From Corythucha ciliata (lineage: Eukaryota > Arthropoda > Insecta > Hemiptera > Tingidae), in assembly GCA_038030265.1 (NCBI GenBank), contig CM075943.1, forward strand, positions 31,496,001 through 31,560,000: DNA of 64,000 bases, given 5' to 3'. Under the pieces are notes generated by a model. It saw nothing but the letters and a program-made list of their open reading frames with translations, ran no database searches and was not told the DNA's origin. Of the stretch, positions 10,170 to 18,877 are shown in pieces. Every line of letters starts with the position of its first letter. Position 1 is the first letter of the stretch. The position numbers were made by a program, and so were the translations under genes.

Positions 10170-10832
10170 AGCGCTTAAATCTTAAGTTTTATTTCGTTTA
10201 TAAAGAAAATTAAACGGATTATTAATTTTATTGTAACGCTTACTAGTTTTTAAAGGAGAAGAGTGAAAGTGATCAAACTAGGAGTCTTATTTCTAGGAGT
10301 AATTCTAAGAACAATGGAGAGAGAAAAAAAAAACAAACTTACAACTATGAGTGAGTCGATGCACCGTAGATGTAGATGATGCCAGAAGAAAGGCGGTGAC
10401 GGGGGAATTGACCACCTCACTGTCTTTAACCCGCGATGCGTTGAATGAACTTAGCGAGAGGGAAACTGGGGAATTGACCACAGATTTTTCTCGGGCGTTA
10501 GAAAAAAAGTTCAATAGTTCGTTGGTTTTGTGTAAATTGACGATCGAAAAAAATTGTCTTATTTTTATTTTATTTTTTGTTCTCGACGAGTCCAATTTTG
10601 ATGTTCTTGGCTGACTGATGAAAGTGGGACAATCGGTCACACTTCACTTCAAATTAGGTTTCCGAAAATGGTGAGACAAATGGTCGTACCTCATAAAACG
10701 CGAGAAAATTGGTGGGACAACTGGTCACACTCGTTAAAGCACGCGTTTTTGATTTTTTTCGGAAAACGGTGGGATAAATGATCACACCGTATCACTAATT
10801 TGCACTTAGTCAGTTCCTGCAATCCGGGCGCC
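10170..10832 (-). promoter_or_regulatory. Errantivirus leader with two sets of repeats (insulator-like position)
   Basis: The leader between primer site and gag has four copies of a 19 bp motif related to GTGGGACAAATGGTCACAC at 10624-10642, 10671-10689, 10712-10730 and 10769-10787. The last three are preceded by a GAAAA-type run. It also has two exact copies of GGGGAATTGACCAC at 10402-10415 and 10468-10481. In Drosophila gypsy the same place holds the Su(Hw) insulator, an array of protein-binding repeats. The motif here is different, so only the arrangement is comparable. Confidence 0.6.
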
Positions 10833-10833
10833 A
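10816..10833 (-). other. Primer binding site of the errantivirus
   Basis: Read on the minus strand, TGGCGCCCGGATTGC follows the 5' LTR directly and shares its first base with the LTR end. The TGGCGCCC start resembles a lysine-tRNA type site. Confidence 0.7.
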
Positions 10834-11041
10834 GTTAAATGCGACAAGTCGAGAATTAGGTTTTTAAAAAACACTTTATTTTAATTTACACAAAAATAAC
10901 AACTTAACACGCCGCGCTTCTACAATCGACTAACTAACTAAGTATCTTTACAGGGAAATTTATATTAATAGGAAGACGCCAACTAAGCGATTCCCAGCAA
11001 TATCTTATTACAATAAAATAGAGGAAAATAGCCTTATAACT
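10833..11041 (-). repeat. 5' LTR of the errantivirus (complete, 209 bp)
   Basis: In plus orientation it runs AGTTAAAT...TTATAACT. Its last 106 bp are identical to the partial LTR at the window start. The sequence just outside is CTCG; the matching left target duplication is beyond the window. Confidence 0.9.
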
Positions 11042-11540
11042 CTCGTACGTCTTTTTGGATAGAAAACACATACTTTATTTCGACCATTCTTAACTGTAAA
11101 ATCTGGTCAGAATACAATGCCCGAGCACTCTACGTTCGTGCTCTGTCCCACTCGGGTGCATCATTTCGTATACATACCTATTTTTTGTTTGCAGTTCACG
11201 AACTTCAATTTAAGTTTCAATTCATTTCCTGCCGGGTTTTTGGCGAATGAAATTGTACTCCGTTCGCAAGATCCAGTTCACAGCATTCCGCCGTCCGTAA
11301 TTCGTAACGACTTAGCGGCTTGATCTGCGACTCTTCCAATTCTTTCCATTTTTCTCACACGGTGACCCTCGAAGGCTGTTGTATGTGGGCCGAATTACCG
11401 TAATCAAAAAATACGTCAGTTTAAGATCCGTATAAGTGTGACAAAAAATTGGGTAAAACAACGTCAAAAGCGGAGTAAAACAGTACCTCCGAAAGTGTTC
11501 TACGTCGATCCATTCCGGAGCTATGATTTTTCTTGTATTT

Positions 11541-11722
11541 AAGGCCGGTAGTCCACTGGCAGCGTTTTCAAGCGGCGCTACAACGAGCGTACATCCTAAA
11601 GGCTCAAATTGAGTGAGACATCGTCCACTGCAGGCTTTTCTGCACTGCATTCAATTTAAGGCTTTCGTTGTCTCGCGTTGTATAGCGCCGCTCCAAAAAA
11701 TCTTCCAATGGAAGACCGGCCT
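11541..11722. mobile_element. Palindromic MITE (about 182 bp)
   Basis: Terminal inverted repeats AAGGCCGGTAGTCCACTGG and (complement of the right end) AGGCCGGTCTTCCATTGG match at about 15 of 18 positions. A second inverted pair (GCGGCGCTACAACG and TTGTATAGCGCCGC) lies inside. The small minus-strand ORF across it follows from the palindrome and is not a gene. Confidence 0.6.
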
Positions 11723-12350
11723 AAAAATGTAACCGGTGCTTGCTTCAACAATTCAGCAATTTCTCGGCTTATATAACACCAAATCCAAAAAGTGATAACA
11801 TTTTCAGAAACTACAGGACATTTCCTTTAGGATGGAGGTCATAATTGTTGCTTGGAATAATCTTCAACACCCAGAAATTGCAGTAATTTTGCCATAAACT
11901 CATGATGAAACGTCAGTGGTAAAAAAAAGAAATATGAGCACGCCAAAAGAAAAGAAAGATAAAAGATAAAATATGGATACTTTGTTGTGATACATCGAAG
12001 GTCTGTAGATAGAGGAAGCCGTTTAGGTTTAGCGACTTATCGTAAAAGTACAAATCATGGAGGCCAACGTTGTCTACGGTGACGTTGACGTCATGAGGAG
12101 GACACGACAAATGACTAGTCAGCAGGCAAAGCACGAACATACCGTTTTTCTCGGTCGTTTTGTTGAAGGTTCCAAGCAAAACGATGGGGCCTGCCAATGA
12201 AACTGCATCGCCCTGCTTGAACGCATTGCCCTTTCCTCGCACATGAAATCATAATGATGCTTAACAAGAATGTGATGATGAACTCGAAAACTCAATATGC
12301 TCGTTCGTTTGTCGTTCAGTGTACTGGTGCAGGTTAGTTAGAGCTGTCAG

Positions 12351-12395
12351 GGATTGTCACATAGAGATAAATATATTTATCTCTATGGATTGTCA
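12351..12395. repeat. 27 bp AT-rich palindrome flanked by a 9 bp direct repeat
   Basis: GGATTGTCA occurs at 12351-12359 and again at 12387-12395. Between them lies a 27 bp palindrome (arms CATAGAGATAAAT, centre ATATAT). This has the geometry of a minimal insertion with a 9 bp target duplication. Confidence 0.6.
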
Positions 12396-12728
12396 TGATT
12401 TTTGAAAACCAAACGAACGCTTTTCGTGCAAATGGCTAACCTTACAATAACAAAAACGTTACCTTTATGATTTATTCCCGCTTTCCTGACAGAAATGATA
12501 GACGAAATCTTCAAGCCACCACTAACTTCACAGAACAAAGTACCATCTCTATAATAAAAATAACCACAGCATTTTGAGAATGAGTGCCTGCCCCCCCCCC
12601 TTCGCTCCCGTTAGGAAGTGAAACCCTCCTTACAGAAAGCCGCATAGCTACCCAACAGTGGAATATTGTATTGTATTGTCTCGATGTAATTAATTGTGGC
12701 TGGAGGTGCGACGTTGATGCAAGAACAA

Positions 12729-12978
12729 GGAAACGAACGTGGAAGATCTCGTCGCTAATAGTTAAAGTTTTTATTTGTGTCATTCTTTCTTCGAAACGTA
12801 TTCTTGTCCGGTTTGTGAAGGTAAGACTGGGGGGATGGTCCACAATTGTTCGTTTGATTGATTCGTTGTATTCATCATTAATTGTTTATAAGGGTTGTAA
12901 ATGGCGAGTATGCCGAAACCGGTTTCAAATAAATAAAAACTTGGATAATTAGCGACGAGATCTTCCACGTTTGTTTCC
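12729..12978. repeat. Inverted repeat segment, possible Penelope-like remnant
   Basis: About 48 bp at 12729-12777 are repeated inverted at 12926-12978 at roughly 90% identity; the core GTGGAAGATCTCGTCGCTAA is exact. The right arm carries GAAACCGG and AATAAATAAAAA, reminiscent of Penelope-like 3' ends. TATTGTATTGTATTGT is present on both outer sides (about 12666 and 12982), suggesting an insertion between them. The family is not proven. Confidence 0.4.
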
Positions 12979-12984
12979 TAGGTA

Positions 12985-15211
12985 TTGTATTGTATTGTGT
13001 CTTGCCCGGTGCTTGTACCGGTTAAAAAACCCGGTAAAGATCCCCAGAATCCTGCAAGTTACCGTCCAATATCGCTAACTAGCTGCATGGGAAAAGTTTT
13101 TGAGGGATTAATTAATTACAGGCTGGTTTCGCTGATTGAACGCCAAGGATGGCTAAACCCCTTCCAAGCAGGCTTTAGACCGGGCCATTCGACAATAGAC
13201 TTGCTTGTTTACCTCGAGAAAACTGTACAAGACGCATTTATTAATAGAAACCATGTAACCGCGGTGTTGTTTGATTTACAGAGCGCCTTTGACAAGGTTT
13301 GGCGGCCTTGCGTACTTCGACAATTGAGTGAATGGGGAGTCGAAGGAAACCTTCTAAAACTTGTGGAAAGCTTCTTAGAAAACCGCAGTTTTCAAGTTCG
13401 TATCGGGGCAACCTATTCGTCTTCGAGGAAATCAGAAATTGGCATACCTCAAGGGTCTGTACTTAGTGCAACAATGCTGACGAAAGATGTACCTGCAATC
13501 GTGCATAAATCCTTTTACGCGGATGATTTAGCCATATTTCTGGAACATTCCAAGAATTGCTCCTCGGCAAGCACGATTTTGCAAGAAAGTATAAATAGAC
13601 TGATGACCGAAGCTGCCAAAAGAGGACTTACATTCTCCTACGAGAAATCAGCGGCACTCCACTTTTGCAGGTTAAGGACGCCACATGACCCACCGGGACT
13701 AGCACTAGGAGAATCAATAATACCGTACAAGGAAACACACAAGTTTCTCGGGGTGATCTTTGACACCTCCCTGAGATGGAAAGCCCATATCTCGTATTTG
13801 ACAGGTCGCTGTACGAGGGACATCAACTTGATTCGCTTGCTTTCGAACCACAGATGGGGAGGCGACGCAAAGCTTTTGCTCCGCGTCCTTGATGTACTGA
13901 TAAGGACAAAGATTGATTACGGGTCCTTAGTATACGGCTCAGTCCGAACATCGTGGCTTAAGCCTTTAGACCGCATCTATCAGGCCGGTATCCGGCTTGC
14001 CACTGGAGCATTTCGAACTAGCCCGTGCGAGGCCCTATTCGTGGTTTCAAACTTATTACCCCTTGAGTATCGGCGATACCACACACAGCTGAATTATGCT
14101 ATCAAACTTGAAACTAAAAGAGATCATTTCTTGAACACAAAAATTTCCCAAGAGAGTCATGCAGACATCTACAGATCATTACCAAGCCGAACTCGACCCT
14201 GTTTTATTCGAACTAGAGAACTGCGATACACGTTCGGACATCAACCCGTTTTATGTGAAATGGCTCTTCATGCCCACCCATGGCAAATACCAGACCTCAG
14301 CGCAGATTTACAACTCTCAATATACCAGAAAAATATTTTACCTCCCTCTAAACTACGAGCATTATTCTATTCGCAAGTTGAGAGATATTCTGAGTATTTA
14401 CACGTATATACAGATGGATCCAAAATGGAAGGTGGTGTGGGATGTGCCTTTTTCCAAAAGTCTGTTTTCCAAAAAGAGTTTGCCAGGACACTCGTCAATC
14501 CTTACTGCCGAGCTCTATGCCATTCTACATGCACTAGATATGTTGCTATTAACGATAATAGAAGAAGAAAAAAAGAACGTCCTACTCATAACAGACTCCA
14601 TGAGCAGTATACAACTTCTGAAGGACAAGTTTAATGCTGAGCAATTACCTCGATCAATACATATGAGGTTGCTAGACCTTCACCAGAAAGGGGTTCTTGT
14701 CACCTTCATGTGGGTTCCAAGCCACATTGGAATAACAGGAAATGAGCGAGTGGACCTGCTGGCGAAAGAAGCAGCCACCTCTGCATGCATAGATCCTGTC
14801 CCGGTAGCTCTTCTAGACGAGAAACATCGGCTGAAGGATAAATTATGGAGCACCTGGCAAGAGAAATGGGAACGGAGCACAACCCAATTAAGAAATATCT
14901 GCCCTGATGTGAGGAATGTTGAAATTATCGATGCTAAAGGTACAAGAAAAGAAAAGGTGATATATACGAGAGTGTGCATTGGCCACACGAGATTGACACA
15001 TGCACATCATTTGCTAGGATCACGGCGACCATTGTGCGATATATGCAATGTCAGCCTAACAATTGAGCACGTTCTGTTTCATTGCCGGCTATTTTCAACA
15101 GCGAGGGAACAGTATCGGCTTCCAACAGATATCAGAGAGCTATTAAAACCTAGTAATATAGAACTCGTAATGAGATATTTAAAAGCAATTAATTCATACA
15201 ACGAGGTTTAA
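12985..15211 (+). pseudogene. I-clade ORF2 fragment, RT and RNase H (frameshifted)
   Basis: The protein starts at the RT block PVKKPGKDP...SYRPISL, continues through QAGFRPGHST, FDLQSAFDKVW, IPQGSVLSA and the catalytic FYADD, then the thumb and an RNase H (YTDGSK, TAELYAI, ITDSMSS, WVPSHIG). It ends in a Cys/His tail (CDICNVSLTIEHVLFHC). Two defects are visible. A short in-frame loss lies between the GSVLSA and FYADD blocks when compared with copies 2 and 4. A frameshift near 14470-14490, in a run of A residues inside RNase H, moves the rest of the domain to the next frame (ending at 15211). The product would truncate in RNase H. Confidence 0.8.
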
Positions 15212-15709
15212 AGAATACTTACAATGTCTTGACAAAACACGAATCCGACTGTGATAAAAATCCGACTGTCTATGATATAGTACTGTGATATAAACGATCA
15301 GTGAAACTGAAGCCTGAGGACAAGAACGAAAATACACAAAGTAACAAGTTAACAAAATAGGCACGTAGAACATAATACTTATCTGAAATATTGAAAACCC
15401 GAAGAAACATTCTGTGCTACAATAGTGTGATATGGCTAACTTGGTGTGCCATAGAGATCAGCAGCATCTGGGAAGAAAAGTAAATGTAGTAGCTGGCGAT
15501 AGTATGATTAGGTAAAAGAGAAATTGGTACGTACCTGATAAGCCTGAAGACGGAAATAGAAAATAACAGGAAGCACCTGAAACTGAAAATTAGTAAGATT
15601 AGTACCTTAAAATAAAACCAACTACAAGTAAACTTCTTACCTCGCTGAAGGCTAATGACCGTTGATGTCGATGCCTGTTAAAAAAAAAAAAATAATAATA
15701 ATAATAATC
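15212..15709 (+). other. 3' UTR and tail of I-clade copy 1
   Basis: Contains repeated GTGATA words near 15250-15295 and ends with GCTAATGACC, GATGCC, an A run and (AAT)n at 15691-15709. The following 15710-15866 has no recognised feature. Confidence 0.6.
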
Positions 15710-15873
15710 ATACTCGTATATGATATTGATAGACCAAGCGCTAAAAACGCTGAAGAAATTGAAAAACAAAGCGAAGAGAAACGAAAGACAGAAGGCGAAG
15801 TATCCCCTATGAGATCGCGAAAAAGTACACAATAAAGAACAAGTAACAAAATAAAGAAAAATTATTACAGCCG

Positions 15874-16595
15874 TTCAACATTTGCTGGTCAGAAGGGAAA
15901 TACCCAAACTCATGGAAGAAATCAGTAATTATACCGGTCCTCAAACAAGGGAAAGACCCACAGAGAGTATCCAGTTATCGGCCTGTGTCTTTGACTTGTT
16001 GTATGGGCAAATTATTTGAGAGTCTCTTGAACTATAGATTGATTAGAGTTCTTGAGAGGGAAAATCTAATAAACAAATTTCAGACTGGTTTTTGGCCCGG
16101 ATACTCCACTGAGGACCAGCTGGTTTATTTGGAGCAATTTATCCAAGAAGCATTCTTGAAAAGGGATCATGTTACTTGTAAAGACTTGTAAAGAGTTTCC
16201 TAGAAGGTCGTCATTTTGTGGTAAGAGTGGGTAACAATTACTCTAGTAGCCGCTTGCAGGAAAATGGCATACCGCAAGGGTCAGTATTAAGTGCGACTAT
16301 TTTCATTATAGCCATAAATCAATTGACAAAGAACCTGCCGAGCCAAGTACATGCATCCGTATATGCCGATGATCTGGCTATATACTTTAGGCATTCACTT
16401 GATTCCACAAGTAGCACAAGTTTACAGAGAGCGATAGATCAGTTAATTGAAAATGCTGCGTACTGTGGACTAATATTTTCTGAAGAAAAGACTGCTGCAG
16501 TCCATTTTTGTAGGTTGAGAACGCCTCACAGCACACCATCTTTGTCTCTACAGAATCATGAAATCAAATTTAAGCAAGAGCGTAAGTTTTTGGGG
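15874..16595 (+). pseudogene. I-clade copy 2, RT fragment
   Basis: The RT region runs from SWKKSVIIPV through FQTGFWPGYSTEDQL. About 120 bp around the first catalytic Asp are missing near 16175-16200, where a short ACTTGTAAAG duplication marks the scar and a stop occurs. RT then resumes with FLEGRHFVVRVG, IPQGSVLSA and the YADD box at about 16363-16374, up to the RKFLG motif where Penelope sequence begins. The YADD half is the front of the open chimeric frame 16218-17240. Confidence 0.75.
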
Positions 16596-17240
16596 CATCG
16601 TCTCCTTACCGTACCCTTGGATAGCAATGCGTATTTAAAGGAACTACAAGTTATCTATCACATAGCTAAAGTGAATGGTTTCTCGAAATCCTGTGTTGAC
16701 AGATTGATAAGAAACAAGAAGAGACAACTGCTGCTTAGACAATGTTTCCCGGCTTCCTTTCAAGCAGAAAGGAGTAAAGAAGAGGTAGCAGGCCCGTGGA
16801 TTTGTCTTCCGTATCTTGGACAGGCATCACTTGGTTTGGAGAGGATCCTACGGAAAAGAGGTTACAAGATAGCCTTTAAGAGTGTTGATACCGTGAAGGA
16901 GCTTGTAGGTAACGGAAAAGACAAAGTTAAAATGGTGGACAAAAGCGGTATATATAAATTGACGTGTGGGAAATGTGAATTAGCTACGTATTGTGGACGT
17001 ACTGGTCGAAAATTTCGTACGCGATTTCGTGAGCATTTATCGAGGTCTGATTCTGCCTTTAAGGTTCATGTGGGTGAGTGCGGTGCAGAGGGTTCAGAGC
17101 ACATAGCCGAGGTTCTTGCGGTTGAGCAGTATGGGAGGCGGATGGAGGCATTGGAGGGTTTATTTATTTCAAGGGAGTTGCTGGATAATCCTAAACGAGA
17201 GGATGGAAGGGGTTTCCTCCCCATTCAACTTGTTATTTAG
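16218..17240 (+). CDS. Chimeric ORF: I-clade RT palm fused in frame to a Penelope-like GIY-YIG domain (340 aa)
   Basis: Residues 1-126 are I-clade RT (IPQGSVLSA, YADDLAI, FSEEKTAAVHFCRL). From about residue 127 the sequence is Penelope-like: HRLL...LKELQVIYHIAKVNGF, then a linker with LPYLGQASLGLERIL, and a GIY-YIG endonuclease starting GIYKLTCGKC with YCGRTGRKF and RFREHL. The junction at about 16596 keeps the frame. In Penelope elements this endonuclease nicks target DNA. This is probably an accident of insertion, since the I-clade RT lacks its N-terminal half and no promoter is recognised, but the frame is open for 340 codons. Confidence 0.7.
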   Translation: MVRVGNNYSSSRLQENGIPQGSVLSATIFIIAINQLTKNLPSQVHASVYADDLAIYFRHSLDSTSSTSLQRAIDQLIENAAYCGLIFSEEKTAAVHFCRLRTPHSTPSLSLQNHEIKFKQERKFLGHRLLTVPLDSNAYLKELQVIYHIAKVNGFSKSCVDRLIRNKKRQLLLRQCFPASFQAERSKEEVAGPWICLPYLGQASLGLERILRKRGYKIAFKSVDTVKELVGNGKDKVKMVDKSGIYKLTCGKCELATYCGRTGRKFRTRFREHLSRSDSAFKVHVGECGAEGSEHIAEVLAVEQYGRRMEALEGLFISRELLDNPKREDGRGFLPIQLVI

Positions 17241-17560
17241 TACGCTTATCTCTTCTAGGCGTAGTAGTAAGAAAATCCCACTCAGTCAAATCAGTTAGTT
17301 GGAGGTGTTGACAAGCCGATACATGGTGAAGCCTAATGTTACAATTGACAAAGTCATTTTTCTGATGTTTTTATTTTAAGGTAACTAATCTAGTCATTCA
17401 TTGTTTCCTTGTGCTTTCATCATTGTTTGTTTAACCAACGTATCGTGTGTTTTTCTTTATTGATATGTAGTGCTGATGATGATCCGGTGGATCGAAAACC
17501 GGTTACACTGAATTAAATAATTAAAGTACCGTGGAGATTACTATTTTATTCGAGCTTTAA
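16596..17560 (+). mobile_element. Penelope-like element, 5'-truncated (3' part with GIY-YIG)
   Basis: Contains the end of the Penelope polyprotein (linker plus GIY-YIG endonuclease, stop at 17238-17240) and about 300 bp of 3' UTR that includes a hammerhead-like motif at 17469-17509. RT proper is missing. The left edge joins I-clade RT at about 16596; the right edge is between 17520 and 17563. Confidence 0.8.
17469..17509 (+). ncRNA. Hammerhead-ribozyme-like motif in the Penelope-like 3' end
   Basis: In order: AGTG (stem I), CTGATGA (conserved core), one extra T, GATCC-GGT-GGATC (stem II, five pairs), GAAA (core), ACCGGT (short palindromic stem III), TA (cleavage position, expected after 17505), CACT (pairs with AGTG). 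Hammerheads with a very short, palindromic stem III are known from Penelope-like elements and act as dimers. The single unpaired T after CTGATGA is a departure from the strict consensus, so activity is not certain. Confidence 0.7.
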
Positions 17561-17562
17561 TC

Positions 17563-18409
17563 CATTGAGAAGTTTCAAGGATATCGCACTATATACACTG
17601 ATGGCTCAAAAACCACTAATGGAGTGGGGTTTGCCTGCTATTCCTCAGAAGACACGTTTTTTTCCGAGTCATTGCCACTGTGCTCCTCTGTCTATACTGC
17701 GGAACTGTATGGAATTTATCATGCGTTAAACTTCTGCATAAATTCATAATGGAATAGAACGTTGATCGTAAGTGATTCGCTTAGCTCACTGTTAGCACTG
17801 AAGAACAAGTTTTCAATGGATGAATTGATCATTAAAATATTGATGAAACTGAAAAGACTGAGCGATCAAAACAAAACCATAAAGCTCATGTGGGTTCCTA
17901 GTCATGTAGGGATATTCGGGAATGAGCAAGCGGACCGGCTAGCTGGTGAAGCTGCTGCACGAACGTTTGACAGAATGGATCGACTGGCTTTGAAGGCAAG
18001 TTACGAGGACAGCAAGTGATGGATTACACAAGCTGTATGGGAACGATGGCAGGAACAATGGACGAACACGAATTCCCAACTAAGGGAGACAATCCCCAAC
18101 GTGATGGTACGAATGAGTAATGAACATTTAAGTCGGAGCGAATCGATTAAAATGGCTCGGCTTCGGACTGGACATAGTATGCTGACGCACGACTACCACT
18201 TTACTGGAAGACGGAGACCATTTTGCGACCAATGTAATTGTAGACTCTCCTTGAAACACATTGTCACGGAACGTCATACGTATCAAGCACAGAGAATGAA
18301 CTTCTTCAACTCACAGATGCCAGAATATAAAGATTTATTAGTTAAAGCCGATGGTAACATGAGAATAATATGTTTTTTAAAATCAATAGGTATATATAAA
18401 TTAATATAA
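17563..18409 (+). pseudogene. I-clade copy 2, RNase H and C-terminal zinc tail
   Basis: Starts at KFQGYRTIYTDGSK, continues with the TAELYGI, VSDSLSS and WVPSHVG motifs of RNase H, and ends with the Cys/His tail (CDQCNCRLSLKHIV) before a stop at 18407-18409. There are stop codons and frame changes at about 17745-17760 and 18018. Compared with copies 3 and 4, the last Cys of the tail is lost. Confidence 0.75.
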
Positions 18410-18612
18410 AACATAGGTAAAGAATTACAAATGAATAGAGTATGATAATACCTAAGCACATACCTCAGCTGAAGATAGCGGGCTAATAACCTCGTTGTTG
18501 ATGCCCCTAAAAAAATAAAAAAAATAAATAATAATAATAATAATAATAATCACCATAATACAATAATAATAATAATGATAATAATAATAATAATAATAAG
18601 CACCAATCCCAA

Positions 18613-18798
18613 GGCCTTTGGCCTCCCTTCCCTACCATCATCGCTTTCCATCCCATTAACCTCTTCCTCCTTTAAAAATGATAGTTGACTAACTCGGACA
18701 GAACTGGCCTTTGGCCTCCCTTCCCTACCATCATCGCTTTCCATCCCATTAACCTCTTCCTCCTTTAAAAATGATAGTTGACTAACTCGGACAGAACA
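18613..18798 (+). repeat. Two tandem 93 bp repeats in the 5' UTR of I-clade copy 3
   Basis: Units 18613-18705 and 18706-18798 are almost identical, each starting GGCCTTTGGCCTCCC and ending CTCGGACAGAAC. A third, short resemblance (GGGCTTTCTATTGG) follows. Tandem 5' units carry the promoter in some non-LTR elements (for example mouse L1 monomers). That role is only a suggestion here. Confidence 0.75.
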
Positions 18799-18877
18799 GG
18801 GCTTTCTATTGGACACAGGGTTTGAGAGATCTCGCCCGGCCTGGACGTAGGCTAAAAAGACACAATTCTCAATAATT

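Larger units (their letters stand above)
1..11041 (-). mobile_element. Errantivirus-type (Ty3/gypsy with env) LTR retrotransposon, interrupted by a nested element
   Basis: Read on the minus strand, the order is LTR, primer site, leader, gag-protease, RT, RNase H, integrase, env, polypurine tract, LTR, which is the layout of insect errantiviruses. The 3' LTR is cut by the window start, so the true left end is outside. The 106 bp of left LTR that can be seen are identical to the right LTR, which indicates recent insertion. A BEL/Pao element (3768-7426) splits pol between the RT and RNase H parts, and the integrase carries an in-frame stop. As it stands the copy cannot make a complete Pol, while gag and env remain open. 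Confidence 0.93.
12980..15709 (+). mobile_element. I-clade non-LTR retrotransposon, copy 1 (5'-truncated)
   Basis: The copy starts inside the RT domain and ends at 15709 with GGCTAATGACC, a GATGCC box, an A run and (AAT)n. The combination of RT plus RNase H in one ORF2 and a TAA-type tail points to the I clade; Jockey elements usually lack RNase H. Confidence 0.8.
15867..18599 (+). mobile_element. I-clade non-LTR retrotransposon, copy 2 (5'-truncated, interrupted by a Penelope-like element)
   Basis: RT sequence is present at 15874-16595 and RNase H to C-terminus at 17563-18409, with a Penelope-like element between. By comparison with copy 4, about 620 bp of I sequence are missing at the Penelope site, so insertion came with a deletion, or the two junctions arose separately. 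The 3' end (GGCTAATAACC, GATGCCCC, A-rich, two (TAA)n blocks) is at 18481-18599. Confidence 0.78.

Noticed and set aside
11312..11650. 112-codon minus-strand ORF
   Set aside because: Half of it lies in a palindromic MITE; the Cys-rich stretch follows from the inverted repeat and no family is recognised.
12895..12940. Second hammerhead ribozyme near GAAACCGG
   Set aside because: GAAACCGGTTTC is present but there is no CTGATGA core upstream and no stem II.
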